Assembly: GCA_002311385.1 (NCBI GenBank)
Contig: DCAE01000112.1
Span: 399-64,398, forward strand
Direction: 5' to 3'
DNA from: Dehalococcoidia bacterium UBA1141
GTDB lineage: Bacteria > Chloroflexota > Dehalococcoidia > Lucifugimonadales > UBA3495
Length of the DNA stretch: 64,000 bases
This document shows positions 1 through 10,672 of this stretch, one piece after another; within the stretch, counting starts at the first letter, position 1, and the number at the start of each line of letters is the position of its first letter. Position numbers and translations under genes: made by a program. The notes beneath the pieces were generated by a model. It ran no database searches, was not told where the DNA came from, and was given only the letters and a program-made list of their open reading frames with translations.

Positions 1-183
1 CCAATACCAGGTGCCGCCGACGCCGCTGGCTTCATCGAGCACACGCACCGTGAACCCTAGTTGGCGCAGACAATACAATGAGTACAACCCGGTAACTCCG
101 GCGCCGATGACCACAACGTCATAATGTTCTACCTCATTGCTCACGCCATTTTCTGATGCCTTCGTTTGTTGGGAACTTGCCAT
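1..183 (-). CDS. Flavin-containing monooxygenase, N-terminal fragment
   Basis: Only the first 61 codons are inside the window; the gene runs off the left edge. The translation has a short polar leader and then a Rossmann strand with the FAD motif GAGVTG, followed by the GGTWYW signature. That pairing is typical of Baeyer-Villiger or cyclohexanone-type monooxygenases, which insert one oxygen atom into ketones or oxidise soft nucleophiles using FAD and NADPH. The ATG at 181-183 is preceded by AAAGGAG at good spacing. The substrate cannot be told from the fragment. It lies upstream of, and points the same way as, nothing else visible; the next gene ends 126 bases to its right. Confidence 0.8.
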   Translation of the reverse strand, partial: MASSQQTKASENGVSNEVEHYDVVVIGAGVTGLYSLYCLRQLGFTVRVLDEASGVGGTWYW

Positions 184-308
184 ATTTCTCGCTCCTTTGT
201 TTCTCTTTTCCCGTACAGTGGTGATGAGAAATTGATTTACCGTATAACTACAATCTACAGAACCAGACGGCTATCATCACTTTTATGAAGTGTGAATAAC
301 CGATTTAA

Positions 309-1667
309 TTAAAGCTGACGGGCCAATACTTTTTTGAACGCATCCACGAAAGCGTCGATTTCCGGTTCAGCCATCTCCGTGGATAGGGAACCCACCAAGT
401 TGGAAGCGGTGAGAAAGCCTTCGTTCATTAACCCCAGAAACATCTGATGGCGAAGCGCGTTGTTTCCCGCCGCCACATCCCGGTAGCCCCGAATCTCTCC
501 GTCGGTAAAGTGAATGCCGAACAGAGAACCCAGACCGGTCACTTGCACTGGAACCTCCAGTTCGGCGCATGCGTCGCGTAAACCCTTGCGCAACTCCTCG
601 GTGAGTTCCGCCAAACGGCGGTAGACGTCCGGGGTCAGTTGTTCCAAAGTCGTTGCGCCAGCCACCATGGTTACCGGGTTAGCGTTAAAAGTTCCAGCAT
701 GGGAAACTGACGGACCATCTGGTGTCGTGGGGTCGTACTGCTCCATGATGTCTCGACGTCCGCCGAAGGCGCCCACGGCGAATCCGCCCCCAATAATCTT
801 GCCCAGGGCCGTCATGTCCGGGGTGATGCCGTAATATTGTTGAGACCCGCCCGGCGCAACCCGAAAGCTGATGACCTCATCAAAAATCAATATGATGCCA
901 TTGGCCTGGGTGAATTCCCTTAGCATAGCCAAGAAATCGGGTGTGGCGGGCACCATCCCCACCGATCCCAAAACCGGCTCTACAATCACTGCCGCCAATT
1001 CGTCCTTGTTTTCCTCCAACAGCTTCAGAGACGCCTGAGTATCGTTGAATGGAATAATCAAGACTTGCTCGACTACACCATCGGGCAATCCCGCGCTGCT
1101 GGGCAAGGCATTGGGCCGGTCGGCATCCCCGGCCTGATCCGGATTTACTCTCAAACTTACGGTAACCGAGTCGTGTGTGCCGTGGTAACCGCCCTCGGCC
1201 TTGGCGAAACGGCTCTTACCCGTGAAAGCCCGGGCTGCCCGCAAAGTGTTAAGCGTTGCTTCGGTGCCCGAATTTGTGAATCTAAGCAGGTCGAAACTGG
1301 GGATACGTTGGCACAGAATCTTGGCCAGTCGCACCTGATGTTCGTTGGGCGCATTATATGCCACACCTTTGGCAAGTTGCTCTTCAACGGCCTGCATCAC
1401 AACCTTCGGCGCGTGACCCAAAATCATCGTGGTCATGGTGTTTATGAAGTCCACCCGGTCAACACCATCTGCGTCAATCACATGACAGCCAGAACTGGAC
1501 TCCACGAAAAACGGATAAGGCTCCCAAAAGATTGAGTTCCGGCTATCTCCCCCTGGCAAGTAATTCTTGGCCTCTTCCCAGATAGCCCGTGATTTGGGGG
1601 TTAATTCCAGGTAACGCTCTGTTTCATTGACTGATTGCTCGCCTGTTTGATTTTGGTTCCCGGCCAT
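309..1667 (-). CDS. Class III aminotransferase, glutamate-1-semialdehyde aminomutase-like
   Basis: 452 residues, PLP-dependent fold type I. Family marks seen: TNSGTEA phosphate-binding loop near residue 130, the IFDEVISFR aspartate motif, and the GKIIGGG lysine motif that forms the Schiff base with PLP. It resembles HemL, which converts glutamate-1-semialdehyde to 5-aminolevulinate. No other heme genes are nearby, and many Chloroflexota carry several HemL-like paralogues in catabolic regions, so it may transaminate another amino or keto compound. The start ATG has GAGGAAT eight bases upstream. It is followed on the same strand by nothing closer than the edge-cut monooxygenase. Family call is firm, substrate is unknown. 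Confidence 0.82.
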   Translation of the reverse strand: MAGNQNQTGEQSVNETERYLELTPKSRAIWEEAKNYLPGGDSRNSIFWEPYPFFVESSSGCHVIDADGVDRVDFINTMTTMILGHAPKVVMQAVEEQLAKGVAYNAPNEHQVRLAKILCQRIPSFDLLRFTNSGTEATLNTLRAARAFTGKSRFAKAEGGYHGTHDSVTVSLRVNPDQAGDADRPNALPSSAGLPDGVVEQVLIIPFNDTQASLKLLEENKDELAAVIVEPVLGSVGMVPATPDFLAMLREFTQANGIILIFDEVISFRVAPGGSQQYYGITPDMTALGKIIGGGFAVGAFGGRRDIMEQYDPTTPDGPSVSHAGTFNANPVTMVAGATTLEQLTPDVYRRLAELTEELRKGLRDACAELEVPVQVTGLGSLFGIHFTDGEIRGYRDVAAGNNALRHQMFLGLMNEGFLTASNLVGSLSTEMAEPEIDAFVDAFKKVLARQL

Positions 1668-1757
1668 TGCTATTCCTCGCCTAAGGGGATTGTCTGATCA
1701 AAGTTCGACCCTATTCGCCGATAGTGTACCAAAGGTGGCCGAAGTTGGCGACAAATC

Positions 1758-3053
1758 TTAGTCGGCGCCCATAGGCGCTAACAATGGCTTTGGGAAATAG
1801 ATACGGCGCAGCTGCCTACTCCCTACACTGAGTACTATCACGACTATGAACAATCCACCTCCCATCGCCATCACCGCCGAGGCACTGAACATATCCGCAA
1901 ATATTGCGTTCACCAGATTCGTTACCGCCATACTGCCGCCAACGTGAACCGAGTAGACCCCGGCCACACGTCCTCGTACCTTGTCTTCGGTTAAGGTTTG
2001 GATAATCGTATGGCTGATCGTCATGAATCCGGCTTGGTTGATCCCCATGACAACGGCGGCGGCTATGGAATAGGTGTCTACCGATGACCAAGCCATCAGG
2101 ATTGGCCCCAAGCCGCTGGAAATCCCGAAGAACAAGAACAATTTGCCTCTTGCGGCTGTGCTCTGGACCCCGGCCATGAATATCGATGCGGCCAAAGCGC
2201 CAGCGCCTACACCAGCCAGCAGATAGGCTATTCCCACGGAGCCAGCTCCCAGCTTCTCTTCTGAAATCGCTGGCAATATAGACTCGTAGGACATGGTTAA
2301 TGCGCAGTGAGCCAACACCAACAGAACCATGACCAGAATCTGCGGCCGCTGGTAGACGTAGACAAAACCTTCAACCATGTTCCGGGCAAAGCTCTGGGTG
2401 GCATCAATCACCCCAGTAGATTTGGTCACTATCAGTCCAATCTGGATGAGACCGATGGCATAAAAGCCGCTGCAAAGCCAGAATGCGGCTTCGATGTTCA
2501 CCAGTCCCAACAACGGCGCTATGGCCAACGCACCCACCAATCTGGAACCCTGCTGGGTTGCCTGGTTTAGGGCAATAGCGTTTAGCAGGTGTTCCTTGGG
2601 GACAAGGTTGGGAATGAGAGCAGTGGCGATGGTCATTTGACCGGCCCTGAGTGTGCCGTTGAATAGTGAAAGGAGCAACAATGACCAAGGCCCAATCCAA
2701 CCCTGCGTGACCAGGAAGGCCAAGATTAGGTTGTGGGCTAGGTTCAACCCAAATATCCAGCGGAGCAAGGTTTGCCGGTCGAACCTGTCAGCCAAAAATC
2801 CGAAAATAGGAGTGGAGAACAGCCGGGGAATCATTGCTCCGAATGTGACGATGCCGACCCAAAGAGAGTTATTGTCGGTTATATCGTAGGCCAGCCAGCC
2901 TCGAGCGAGTATCAACGCCCAAGCTGCGGCACCGGAGCAGGTGGTGGCAATCCATAGATTGCGGTAATCCTTGAACTGTAACGATAAGAGGAACCTATCA
3001 CGGATATTGGCGAACATACCTACCCATAAATGATAGTAGAAGTCGCCCATCAT
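1758..3053 (-). CDS. MFS transporter, EntS/MFS_3-like exporter
   Basis: 431 residues, almost wholly hydrophobic in segments compatible with 12 membrane helices. The cytoplasmic loop after helix 2 carries a motif A variant (GFLADRFDRQTLL), the hallmark of the major facilitator superfamily. Overall it resembles the enterobactin-exporter/MFS_3 branch, which exports small molecules by proton antiport in the inner membrane. The gene lies 90 bases upstream of the aminotransferase on the same strand and could be co-transcribed with it. The substrate cannot be inferred. The N-terminus is a little long (about 25 residues before the first helix), so a later start is possible. Confidence 0.78.
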   Translation of the reverse strand: MMGDFYYHLWVGMFANIRDRFLLSLQFKDYRNLWIATTCSGAAAWALILARGWLAYDITDNNSLWVGIVTFGAMIPRLFSTPIFGFLADRFDRQTLLRWIFGLNLAHNLILAFLVTQGWIGPWSLLLLSLFNGTLRAGQMTIATALIPNLVPKEHLLNAIALNQATQQGSRLVGALAIAPLLGLVNIEAAFWLCSGFYAIGLIQIGLIVTKSTGVIDATQSFARNMVEGFVYVYQRPQILVMVLLVLAHCALTMSYESILPAISEEKLGAGSVGIAYLLAGVGAGALAASIFMAGVQSTAARGKLFLFFGISSGLGPILMAWSSVDTYSIAAAVVMGINQAGFMTISHTIIQTLTEDKVRGRVAGVYSVHVGGSMAVTNLVNAIFADMFSASAVMAMGGGLFIVVIVLSVGSRQLRRIYFPKPLLAPMGAD

Positions 3054-3184
3054 TATAATTCAACCAAGAAGTCGTTGGAAAGTAGCCCCTATAAACCGAT
3101 ACTCTTCATTACAATATTGACGTCCGATTCTTGACGCCTGCACACTAGGCCACTACAATCGGCGCGTTAGAACCCCATAAACAC

Positions 3185-3217
3185 CAGCCAATTATTCACA
3201 GCCAATTATTCACAGCC
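3185..3217. repeat. 14-base tandem repeat, 2.4 copies
   Basis: The unit CAGCCAATTATTCA begins at 3185 and again at 3199, followed by CAGCC at 3213. It lies in the 238-base divergent gap between the MFS transporter and the first CoA-transferase, where promoters for both genes should sit. It may be an operator or simple slippage; nothing else distinguishes the two. Confidence 0.6.
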
Positions 3218-3291
3218 CTTTAATCAATGTAGAAATTCTCCCGAATAACAGCTAAACGGACTCGTTTTTTTGGGACAACCGATGGAGCCGC

Positions 3292-4527
3292 ATGGAACCC
3301 CAACCCCCTGCCGATGGCAGTCTCCTACCACCGTACCGCATCCTCGACTTGGCTGGTGGCCCCGGCGTATTCTGCGCTAAATTGTTGGCGGATTATGGGG
3401 CTGACGTCATAAAAGTTGAGCCGCCCTCGGGCGATTATGGTCGTTCCAAAGGGCCCTTCTTGGGTGACGAGCCTCATCCTGAAAAGAGTGCGTACTTCCT
3501 CTATTACAACACCAACAAAAAGTCTGTAACCCTAAATCTTGAGACTGAGTTGGGCCGGGCGATATTCAAGCGCTTGGCCGCCACCGCAGACGCCGTTGTT
3601 GAGAGCTTCCCGGTCGGCTACTTGAAAGGATTGGGGTTGGACTACGAGTCACTGAGTGTAGCCAACCCAGGGCTGGTGATGGCCTCCGTAACGGCATTTG
3701 GCCAAGACGGTCCTTGGAATGAATATAAGTCTTCGGACCTAATCGCCATGGCGGCCAGCGGGTACATGCAGATTACCGGTGACCCCGACGGACCGCCCAT
3801 GCGCCAAGGCAACGAACAGTCCCATTTCCCCGGCGCTCAATACGCCGCCGTGGCAATACTGGCAGCCCTTTACCACCGGGACGCCGCGGGCGGCACCGGA
3901 CAGTACATCGACGTGTCCCAGCAGGAATCCCTTATCACCTACTACTCTGATGCTCATCCGGCGGTGCTGTGGATGCAACTGGAGCAAAACGTAACCAGGG
4001 TTGGCACCAATTCGACTCTGGTCATACCGCTGGGAGCTTATCCTTGCCGGGACGGTTGGATTTCCGCTGGAGTAATCACACCCAGAGAATGGGAGGGACT
4101 TTCCCAGTGGATTTATGAAGTCACCGGCAACGAAGAAGTATTGAATGAACAGTATAAAGGTGGGAATCAGGAAAGAGCGCCCCACATCGATATAATCAGC
4201 GCCATGTTCATGGATTTCACCATGCGTTTCACCGCTGATTATTTGTTTCATGAGGGCCAGAAGCGCAACCTAGTCTTCATACCGGTCAACAACGTGGCCG
4301 ATCTGCCAGAAGACCCCCAATTGGAAGCAAGCAACCTTTGGACGGAAATTGAGCACCCTCAAGCTGGCGTGCTCAAATACCCCTTGGGCGTCTTTAACAG
4401 CGATGAAATCGCTCCGTCGGCAGTTCCTGCTCCTTTGTTGGGGCAACACAACGAGGCAATCTTCTGCGAGGAACTGGGCTACCGAAAAGAAGACTTGGCT
4501 TTCCTAAGATCGGCTGGCGTCATATGA
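3292..4527 (+). CDS. Family III CoA-transferase (CaiB/BaiF)
   Basis: 411 residues, the normal length for the family. These enzymes move CoA between acyl-CoA and a carboxylic acid through an aspartyl-CoA thioester. N-terminal marks: RILDLAGGPGVFCAKLLADYGADVIKVEPP. The motif GQYIDVSQQES holds the expected catalytic aspartate (Asp207). It is followed 57 bases later by a second family member that lacks this residue, then by a crotonase, all on the plus strand, so the three probably form a CoA-thioester degradation operon. Donor and acceptor acids are unknown. An out-of-frame ATG lies 11 bases upstream of the chosen start. Confidence 0.88.
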   Translation: MEPQPPADGSLLPPYRILDLAGGPGVFCAKLLADYGADVIKVEPPSGDYGRSKGPFLGDEPHPEKSAYFLYYNTNKKSVTLNLETELGRAIFKRLAATADAVVESFPVGYLKGLGLDYESLSVANPGLVMASVTAFGQDGPWNEYKSSDLIAMAASGYMQITGDPDGPPMRQGNEQSHFPGAQYAAVAILAALYHRDAAGGTGQYIDVSQQESLITYYSDAHPAVLWMQLEQNVTRVGTNSTLVIPLGAYPCRDGWISAGVITPREWEGLSQWIYEVTGNEEVLNEQYKGGNQERAPHIDIISAMFMDFTMRFTADYLFHEGQKRNLVFIPVNNVADLPEDPQLEASNLWTEIEHPQAGVLKYPLGVFNSDEIAPSAVPAPLLGQHNEAIFCEELGYRKEDLAFLRSAGVI

Positions 4528-4584
4528 GCCCCAGTCAGGTCAATGAATCCGCAAAACGCAAGGGCCCTGGGACCAGAGGCGCAA

Positions 4585-5808
4585 ATGACGAATAAAGCGC
4601 TGGCTGGCATCCGGGTCGTGGAACTGGGCCCGTACGTGGCTTTGCCTCTGACCGGCCGGATATTGGGGTCGATGGGCGCCGAAATTATCAAGGTGGAAAC
4701 CAACAAAGTACTGGATGAGATGGCCTTTATCCCGGCTTGGTCCAAGGGCGCCGGTCAGCCCGATTTCCAGTCGGCGAAAAAGCGGATCACTTTGGATGTG
4801 CGGACGCCGGAAGGTAGGGATATTTTCATGGAGTTAATCAAAACCGCCGATGTTTTCATGACCAACTTCCGGCGCAACATCCTGGAGAGATGGGGCATAG
4901 ATTTCCCGCAGATTCGGGAGGTCAGACCCGACATCATTAATATGTGGCAAACCGGGCTTGGTGGTCACGGACCATATTACACGTATAAATCCTATGGAAT
5001 CCTAGTTCAGCATATGTCCGGCGTCTCCATGATGAGCGGCTCACCCGATGCCCCTCCGGTGGCCACCAACTCATCCTATTCCGACTATCACACCGGTGTA
5101 TTTCAGCCTGTGGCCATCATCAGCGCCTTGATGCGCCGCCGCCTAACCGGCAAGCCCATAACGCTGGAATCGTCCATCTTCAGTTCGGGCACGATAACCG
5201 CAGGACCGTCCATTCTGGATTATCAAGCCAATGGTAATCATCCTCAGAGATTGGATAACCGGGACCGGTCCGCAGTCCCCCACGGAGTATACCCATGCCA
5301 GGGTGAAGACCGCTTTTGCGCGATTGCCGTCTATAGCGATCAGGAATGGAACGACTTTTGCCAAGCTATGGGCGATCCTCCTTGGTGTCAAATGCCCGAA
5401 TACGCCACGGCTATCGACCGTTCCCGCAATCAAGATAGTCTGGATGAGAACATCAGCGTCTGGACATCACAATTCACCACCGACGTAGTTATGAGCAAAC
5501 TCCAGCAAAATGGCGTACCCGCCAGCGTGGTTTCTCAAGGAGAAGACTTGTACGATAGTCCTCATCTCAAAGCCCGAGGGTTTTACAGACCAACGCCCTA
5601 CTATGTGGCAGAGCGAGGAACTGCGGCTTTCCAGTGGGAAGAAGGCACCAGCCTGTCTTGGAACATGCCGTTTAGAATGTCGGGGACGCCCGTGGATAGC
5701 GGCCATTACAGCAATATTGGGGAAGATAATTCCTACGTATTCGAGGAATTATTGGGTATGGAACCGGAAAAAGTGAAAGCTCTGGCTGATCAGGAAGTTA
5801 TTTTCTGA
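4585..5808 (+). CDS. Family III CoA-transferase paralogue lacking the catalytic Asp
   Basis: 407 residues from an ATG preceded by AGAGG at five bases; an in-frame ATG at 4543 would add 14 residues but has a weaker ribosome site. N-terminus IRVVELGPYVALPLTGRILGSMGAEIIKVE is classic CaiB/BaiF. Where the partner has IDVS, this protein reads ITLESS: the catalytic Asp is replaced by Thr193, with Glu195 close by. Two-subunit family III transferases are known, so it may be the non-catalytic partner of the upstream protein. Alternatively the nearby Glu could serve. Translated from the same likely operon. Confidence 0.83.
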   Translation: MTNKALAGIRVVELGPYVALPLTGRILGSMGAEIIKVETNKVLDEMAFIPAWSKGAGQPDFQSAKKRITLDVRTPEGRDIFMELIKTADVFMTNFRRNILERWGIDFPQIREVRPDIINMWQTGLGGHGPYYTYKSYGILVQHMSGVSMMSGSPDAPPVATNSSYSDYHTGVFQPVAIISALMRRRLTGKPITLESSIFSSGTITAGPSILDYQANGNHPQRLDNRDRSAVPHGVYPCQGEDRFCAIAVYSDQEWNDFCQAMGDPPWCQMPEYATAIDRSRNQDSLDENISVWTSQFTTDVVMSKLQQNGVPASVVSQGEDLYDSPHLKARGFYRPTPYYVAERGTAAFQWEEGTSLSWNMPFRMSGTPVDSGHYSNIGEDNSYVFEELLGMEPEKVKALADQEVIF

Positions 5809-5862
5809 GTCTGGGCGATTCCGACAAGCAAACCGCCGCTCGCCAATAGGATAGGAGGCCAA

Positions 5863-6663
5863 ATGGCTGACTACAGCAGTTACGAACACCTGCTCATCGA
5901 AATAAACGATGGCATCGCATTGTTGACGCTCAATCGACCGGAGGTCTACAACGCCACCAATTTTCAGTTGCACAACGAACTCAGCCGTATCTGGCCGGAT
6001 CTAGGCCGCGACCCCGCAGTTAAGGTGGCTGTGGTGACCGGCGCCGGGACCGCTTTTTCCGCAGGCGGCGATTTCGAGATGATTGAGAAAGCCCTGGGCA
6101 ATCCCGACGTGATTGCCAGCAACATGCAAGAAGCCAGCGACATCGTCCACAACATGATAAACCTGGATAAACCGGTAATATCAGCGATCAACGGTGTGGC
6201 CGTTGGAGCCGGATTGGCGGTGGCTTTGCTGGCCGACATATCCATTGCTTCGGAAAAAGCCCGATTCACCGACGGTCACACCCGCCTGGGAGTGGCCGCA
6301 GGCGACCACGCAGCCCTTATATGGCCCTTGCTAATGAGCATGGCCAAGGCCAAGTACTACTTGCTGACCTGCGAATTTTTGGACGGCAAAGAAGCAGAGC
6401 GCATCGGCTTGGTCAGTATGGTAGTTCCTCCGGAAGAATTGATGGATACGGCTATGGATGTAGCGCGCACTCTGGCCCGTGGCCCACAGCCAGCAATCAG
6501 GTTCACCAAGCGGGCTCTGAACCAATGGCTGCGTTTGGGTGCCCACACCGCTTTTGATTACTCTTTGGCGGCCGAGATGCTTGGCTTCTTTGGTGAAGAT
6601 GTCAAAGAGGGATTAGCGGCGGTAAAAGAAAAGCGCCAGCCTAATTTCCCATCCGCTCAGTAG
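5863..6663 (+). CDS. Crotonase-fold protein (enoyl-CoA hydratase/isomerase family)
   Basis: 266 residues, typical crotonase length. Seen: LTLNRPEVYNA at residue 22, the oxyanion-hole strand GAGTAFSAGGD near 61-70, and INGVAVGAGLAVALLADI near 110. The start has a strong AGGAGG site. The two glutamates used by classical hydratases (rat Glu144 and Glu164 positions) are Ala119 and His139 here, so simple hydration of a 2-enoyl-CoA is doubtful. It fits a subfamily with a GHTRLGVAAGD stretch whose reaction I do not know. It is last in the CoA-transferase operon, acting in the cytoplasm on a CoA thioester. Confidence 0.82.
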   Translation: MADYSSYEHLLIEINDGIALLTLNRPEVYNATNFQLHNELSRIWPDLGRDPAVKVAVVTGAGTAFSAGGDFEMIEKALGNPDVIASNMQEASDIVHNMINLDKPVISAINGVAVGAGLAVALLADISIASEKARFTDGHTRLGVAAGDHAALIWPLLMSMAKAKYYLLTCEFLDGKEAERIGLVSMVVPPEELMDTAMDVARTLARGPQPAIRFTKRALNQWLRLGAHTAFDYSLAAEMLGFFGEDVKEGLAAVKEKRQPNFPSAQ

Positions 6664-6808
6664 TCAAACATCAATGAGTCCCCAAACATAGAACATTTGA
6701 TGGCTGAGTTGGAATCTCTGCGCCACCAAGTAGCTATGATGAAATGCTTTGTTGCGCACGGTCAGGTCGCTATTGGATTCCTAGCGCCACGTCTTCTTGT
6801 TTAGCCGC

Positions 6809-7573
6809 TTATTGCGCCACGTACCCACCGTCCACGGTCATGGTATGGCCGGTGACGAAGGACGCAGCGTCCGAACTCAGCCAGGCCACAGCCTCGGCAA
6901 TCTCGTGGGGTTCGCCTAAACGGCCCAAAGGATGGCGCGCCACTGCTTGGTCTTCGAACCCTTCCATGGTGTCGAACAAGGGTTGCGTCAATGGTGTGCG
7001 TATGTATCCGGGACAAACTGCATTTACCCTTATTCCGGATTGGGCATACTCCAGTGCGGCAGCCTTTGTTAATCCAGCCACCGCATGCTTGCTGGCAACG
7101 TAGGCGCAGGTGCCTCGAATAGCGACCAAACCTGCAACTGAAGCCGTGTTTACGATGGCCCCACCGCCTTGTTCCAGCATCTGAATTATCTGATATTTCA
7201 TACCCAGCCAAACGCCTTTTAGATTGATACTTATGATTCGGTCCCAGTCCTCTTCGGAATATTCGGCGGTCATTACCCGGTCCCGGCCACCCACTCCGGC
7301 GTTATTGAAAGCACAGTCCAATCGGCCAAATTGCAGAACTGCCTGTTCCACCATGCGCTGGCAATCCCCTGCTTGAGACACATCGGCGTGAATCAGAGTC
7401 GCTTCCCCGCCAGCCTCCTTGATTAACTGAGCCGTCTCCTCTCCACCTTCTACGTCCCGGTCCACAACAACAACCTTTGCGCCACCCTTGGCATACACCA
7501 GGCTGGTAGCCCGGCCAATGCCTGAGCCTCCGCCGGTTACTAGGGCCACCTTTCCTTCAAAATCGTTAGCCAT
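6809..7573 (-). CDS. SDR-family NAD(P)-dependent oxidoreductase
   Basis: 254 residues, classical short-chain dehydrogenase. Cofactor motif TGGGSGIGRA near residue 14, structural NNAG in FNNAGVG, catalytic serine region NTASVAGL and the active-site YVASK. Asp38 after the second strand (VVVVDRD) suggests NAD rather than NADP. The C-terminal SFVTGHTMTVDGGYVA is typical of hydroxyacyl, sugar or alcohol dehydrogenases. It is convergent with the crotonase operon and divergent from the acyl-CoA synthetase. Substrate not identifiable; a hydroxyacid or hydroxyacyl-CoA would suit the neighbourhood. Confidence 0.86.
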   Translation of the reverse strand: MANDFEGKVALVTGGGSGIGRATSLVYAKGGAKVVVVDRDVEGGEETAQLIKEAGGEATLIHADVSQAGDCQRMVEQAVLQFGRLDCAFNNAGVGGRDRVMTAEYSEEDWDRIISINLKGVWLGMKYQIIQMLEQGGGAIVNTASVAGLVAIRGTCAYVASKHAVAGLTKAAALEYAQSGIRVNAVCPGYIRTPLTQPLFDTMEGFEDQAVARHPLGRLGEPHEIAEAVAWLSSDAASFVTGHTMTVDGGYVAQ

Positions 7574-7623
7574 GATTACTCTCCTAGAATTTTGTTTATT
7601 AGCTAATTGTTATTCGGTTCGGC

Positions 7624-7639
7624 TAATTCACTTGAATTA
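7624..7639. promoter_or_regulatory. Palindrome in divergent gap, possible operator
   Basis: TAATTCA-CT-TGAATTA is a perfect 7-base inverted repeat, 51 bases upstream of the SDR start. It lies in the 348-base region (7574-7921) between the divergent SDR and acyl-CoA synthetase genes. The rest of that gap shows no gene; a TTG-initiated extension of the synthetase frame reaches 7838 but lacks a ribosome site. The palindrome may bind a regulator of either gene; there is no direct evidence. Confidence 0.35.
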
Positions 7640-7921
7640 ACCGCGGGTCCAGTAAGCACTGTTCCACAGGCCGTGGTAAGTGCAAATGCCAGCGACGGTC
7701 GCGAGTTGTTGGAAGTTGGTCGACAATTCTAGGCCCCTGACGTTTCCTCCCATTAGGTAAAACGAGAATCAATCAGAACATCGCCAAAGTATATCGAGCC
7801 GAATTATAGCTGGCGAGGGATTTATCGCAAGCTTCACTTGAGGCGTTGGAGGGATGTAGAATATCTAAGCGCGGAACTGAACCTAGGCGTACCGGTTATT
7901 GATTTTACACATCGGAGGATC

Positions 7922-9583
<1,662 letters not shown>

Positions 9584-9602
9584 GAGCGCACGCCTAAAGA
9601 GT

Positions 9603-10256
9603 ATGGAAAGTTTTAGCGAAGAACTAAGGGCCGAAGCGAAGCCCATCTGGGATCGGATTTTTCAGAAACCCTTCCTGTGGGAAATCAAGGACGGGACTTT
9701 GCCTCTGGCCAAGTTTCAATACTACTTGGGCCAAGATTATATGTACCTGGAAGGATTTGCTAGGACGGTGGCCTTGGCATTGGCCAAAGCGCCTAGTTCC
9801 CAACATCTGGAGGATTTGTCCCACAGGGTGTTGACACCGGTTGAGCGTCCTTTGCACCACAAACTTGTGGCCGCAGCAGGCTTAACCATGGACGAAATCA
9901 AACTGGCCAAGCCCTCCCCCACCAATACCGCCTATATGAACCACATGCTTAAGACGGCGTCTCTTCACGGGTTGGGAGCCACGGCGGCAGCGTTGCTGCC
10001 CTGCCCTTGGACTTACCACGAGTTGAAAGATGAGCTAGGGCCCTCCGAGCATCCCCTGTACGGGCAATGGACCGAGTTCTATGTCGCCGGCTTTCTCCAA
10101 AGCAGCGTTGATGCCTGGCGTGGTTTCGTAGACGACGCAGCGAAGGAGGCCAGCCCGGCGGAACTGGAAGCGATGCGCGAGGCGTTTATGATTTCCAGCC
10201 GCTACGAGTTCATGTTTTGGGACATGGCCTACACCATGGAGCAGTGGCCTGCATAG
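9603..10256 (+). CDS. tenA: TenA/thiaminase II family protein
   Basis: 217 residues from ATG 9603, matching the usual TenA length. Compared with Bacillus TenA I can place the active-site residues: the Asp in YLGQDYMYL, the Cys in LLPCPWTYHEL and the Glu in SSRYEFMFWDMAY. The family hydrolyses aminopyrimidines to salvage the HMP half of thiamin in the cytoplasm, although some members have other substrates. I see no TPP riboswitch upstream. Its place directly after an acyl-CoA synthetase is unusual for a thiamin gene. The upstream in-frame extension to 9531 overlaps the synthetase and is not used. Confidence 0.85.
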   Translation: MESFSEELRAEAKPIWDRIFQKPFLWEIKDGTLPLAKFQYYLGQDYMYLEGFARTVALALAKAPSSQHLEDLSHRVLTPVERPLHHKLVAAAGLTMDEIKLAKPSPTNTAYMNHMLKTASLHGLGATAAALLPCPWTYHELKDELGPSEHPLYGQWTEFYVAGFLQSSVDAWRGFVDDAAKEASPAELEAMREAFMISSRYEFMFWDMAYTMEQWPA

Positions 10257-10259
10257 CCG

Positions 10260-10523
10260 TCAGCGGTCACCAATCAACCGTTCGCCGTTCACCGGAGACG
10301 GGTTCTCTTGGTAGCTGTAGTAACGGACTCCGGCGCATGGCACGAAGTAGAACCAAGGCGTGATTTCCAATCGCCTGGTTTCGGATGGCTGTTCCGCTTC
10401 TTCCACGATGTCCGCCAACTCTCGGATTAACGCTGGGTCCATCTCCGTTAATTCCGCCGGAAGGTCCCGCGGATAGTTCCACGGATAGTTCCACGGAAGA
10501 TTTTTCAACACTAGCGGTCCCAT
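10260..10523 (-). CDS. Small unknown protein, Trp/Tyr-rich
   Basis: 87 residues, no family recognised. Support for a real gene is the strong ribosome site GGAGGAGGTGGTT directly before the ATG and a plausible amino-acid mix. The N-terminus has the doubled tetrapeptide PWNYPWNYP, encoded by a 12-base direct repeat; the middle is acidic and helical (DPALIRELADIVEEAEQ); the end is aromatic (ITPWFYFV, CAGVRYYSY) with one Cys. No signal peptide or membrane helix. It ends three bases from the convergent tenA stop codon and lies downstream of another small unknown gene on the same strand. Confidence 0.5.
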   Translation of the reverse strand: MGPLVLKNLPWNYPWNYPRDLPAELTEMDPALIRELADIVEEAEQPSETRRLEITPWFYFVPCAGVRYYSYQENPSPVNGERLIGDR

Positions 10524-10672
10524 AACCACCTCCTCCGCTTCTCGGTTTTCGGGAATCAGTCAGATACCTCGATTACCTTCGACAATTACCTCCACAATTC
10601 CCAGATGGCCGTTAGCAATCGCCTAGGAAGAGTCCAAGCCACCACTTTGCTTCCCCGCCGGGCAATGCAGGT

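Noticed and set aside
9584..9602. TPP riboswitch for tenA
   Set aside because: The spacer to the acyl-CoA synthetase is only 19 bases and no thi-box is present in or before it.
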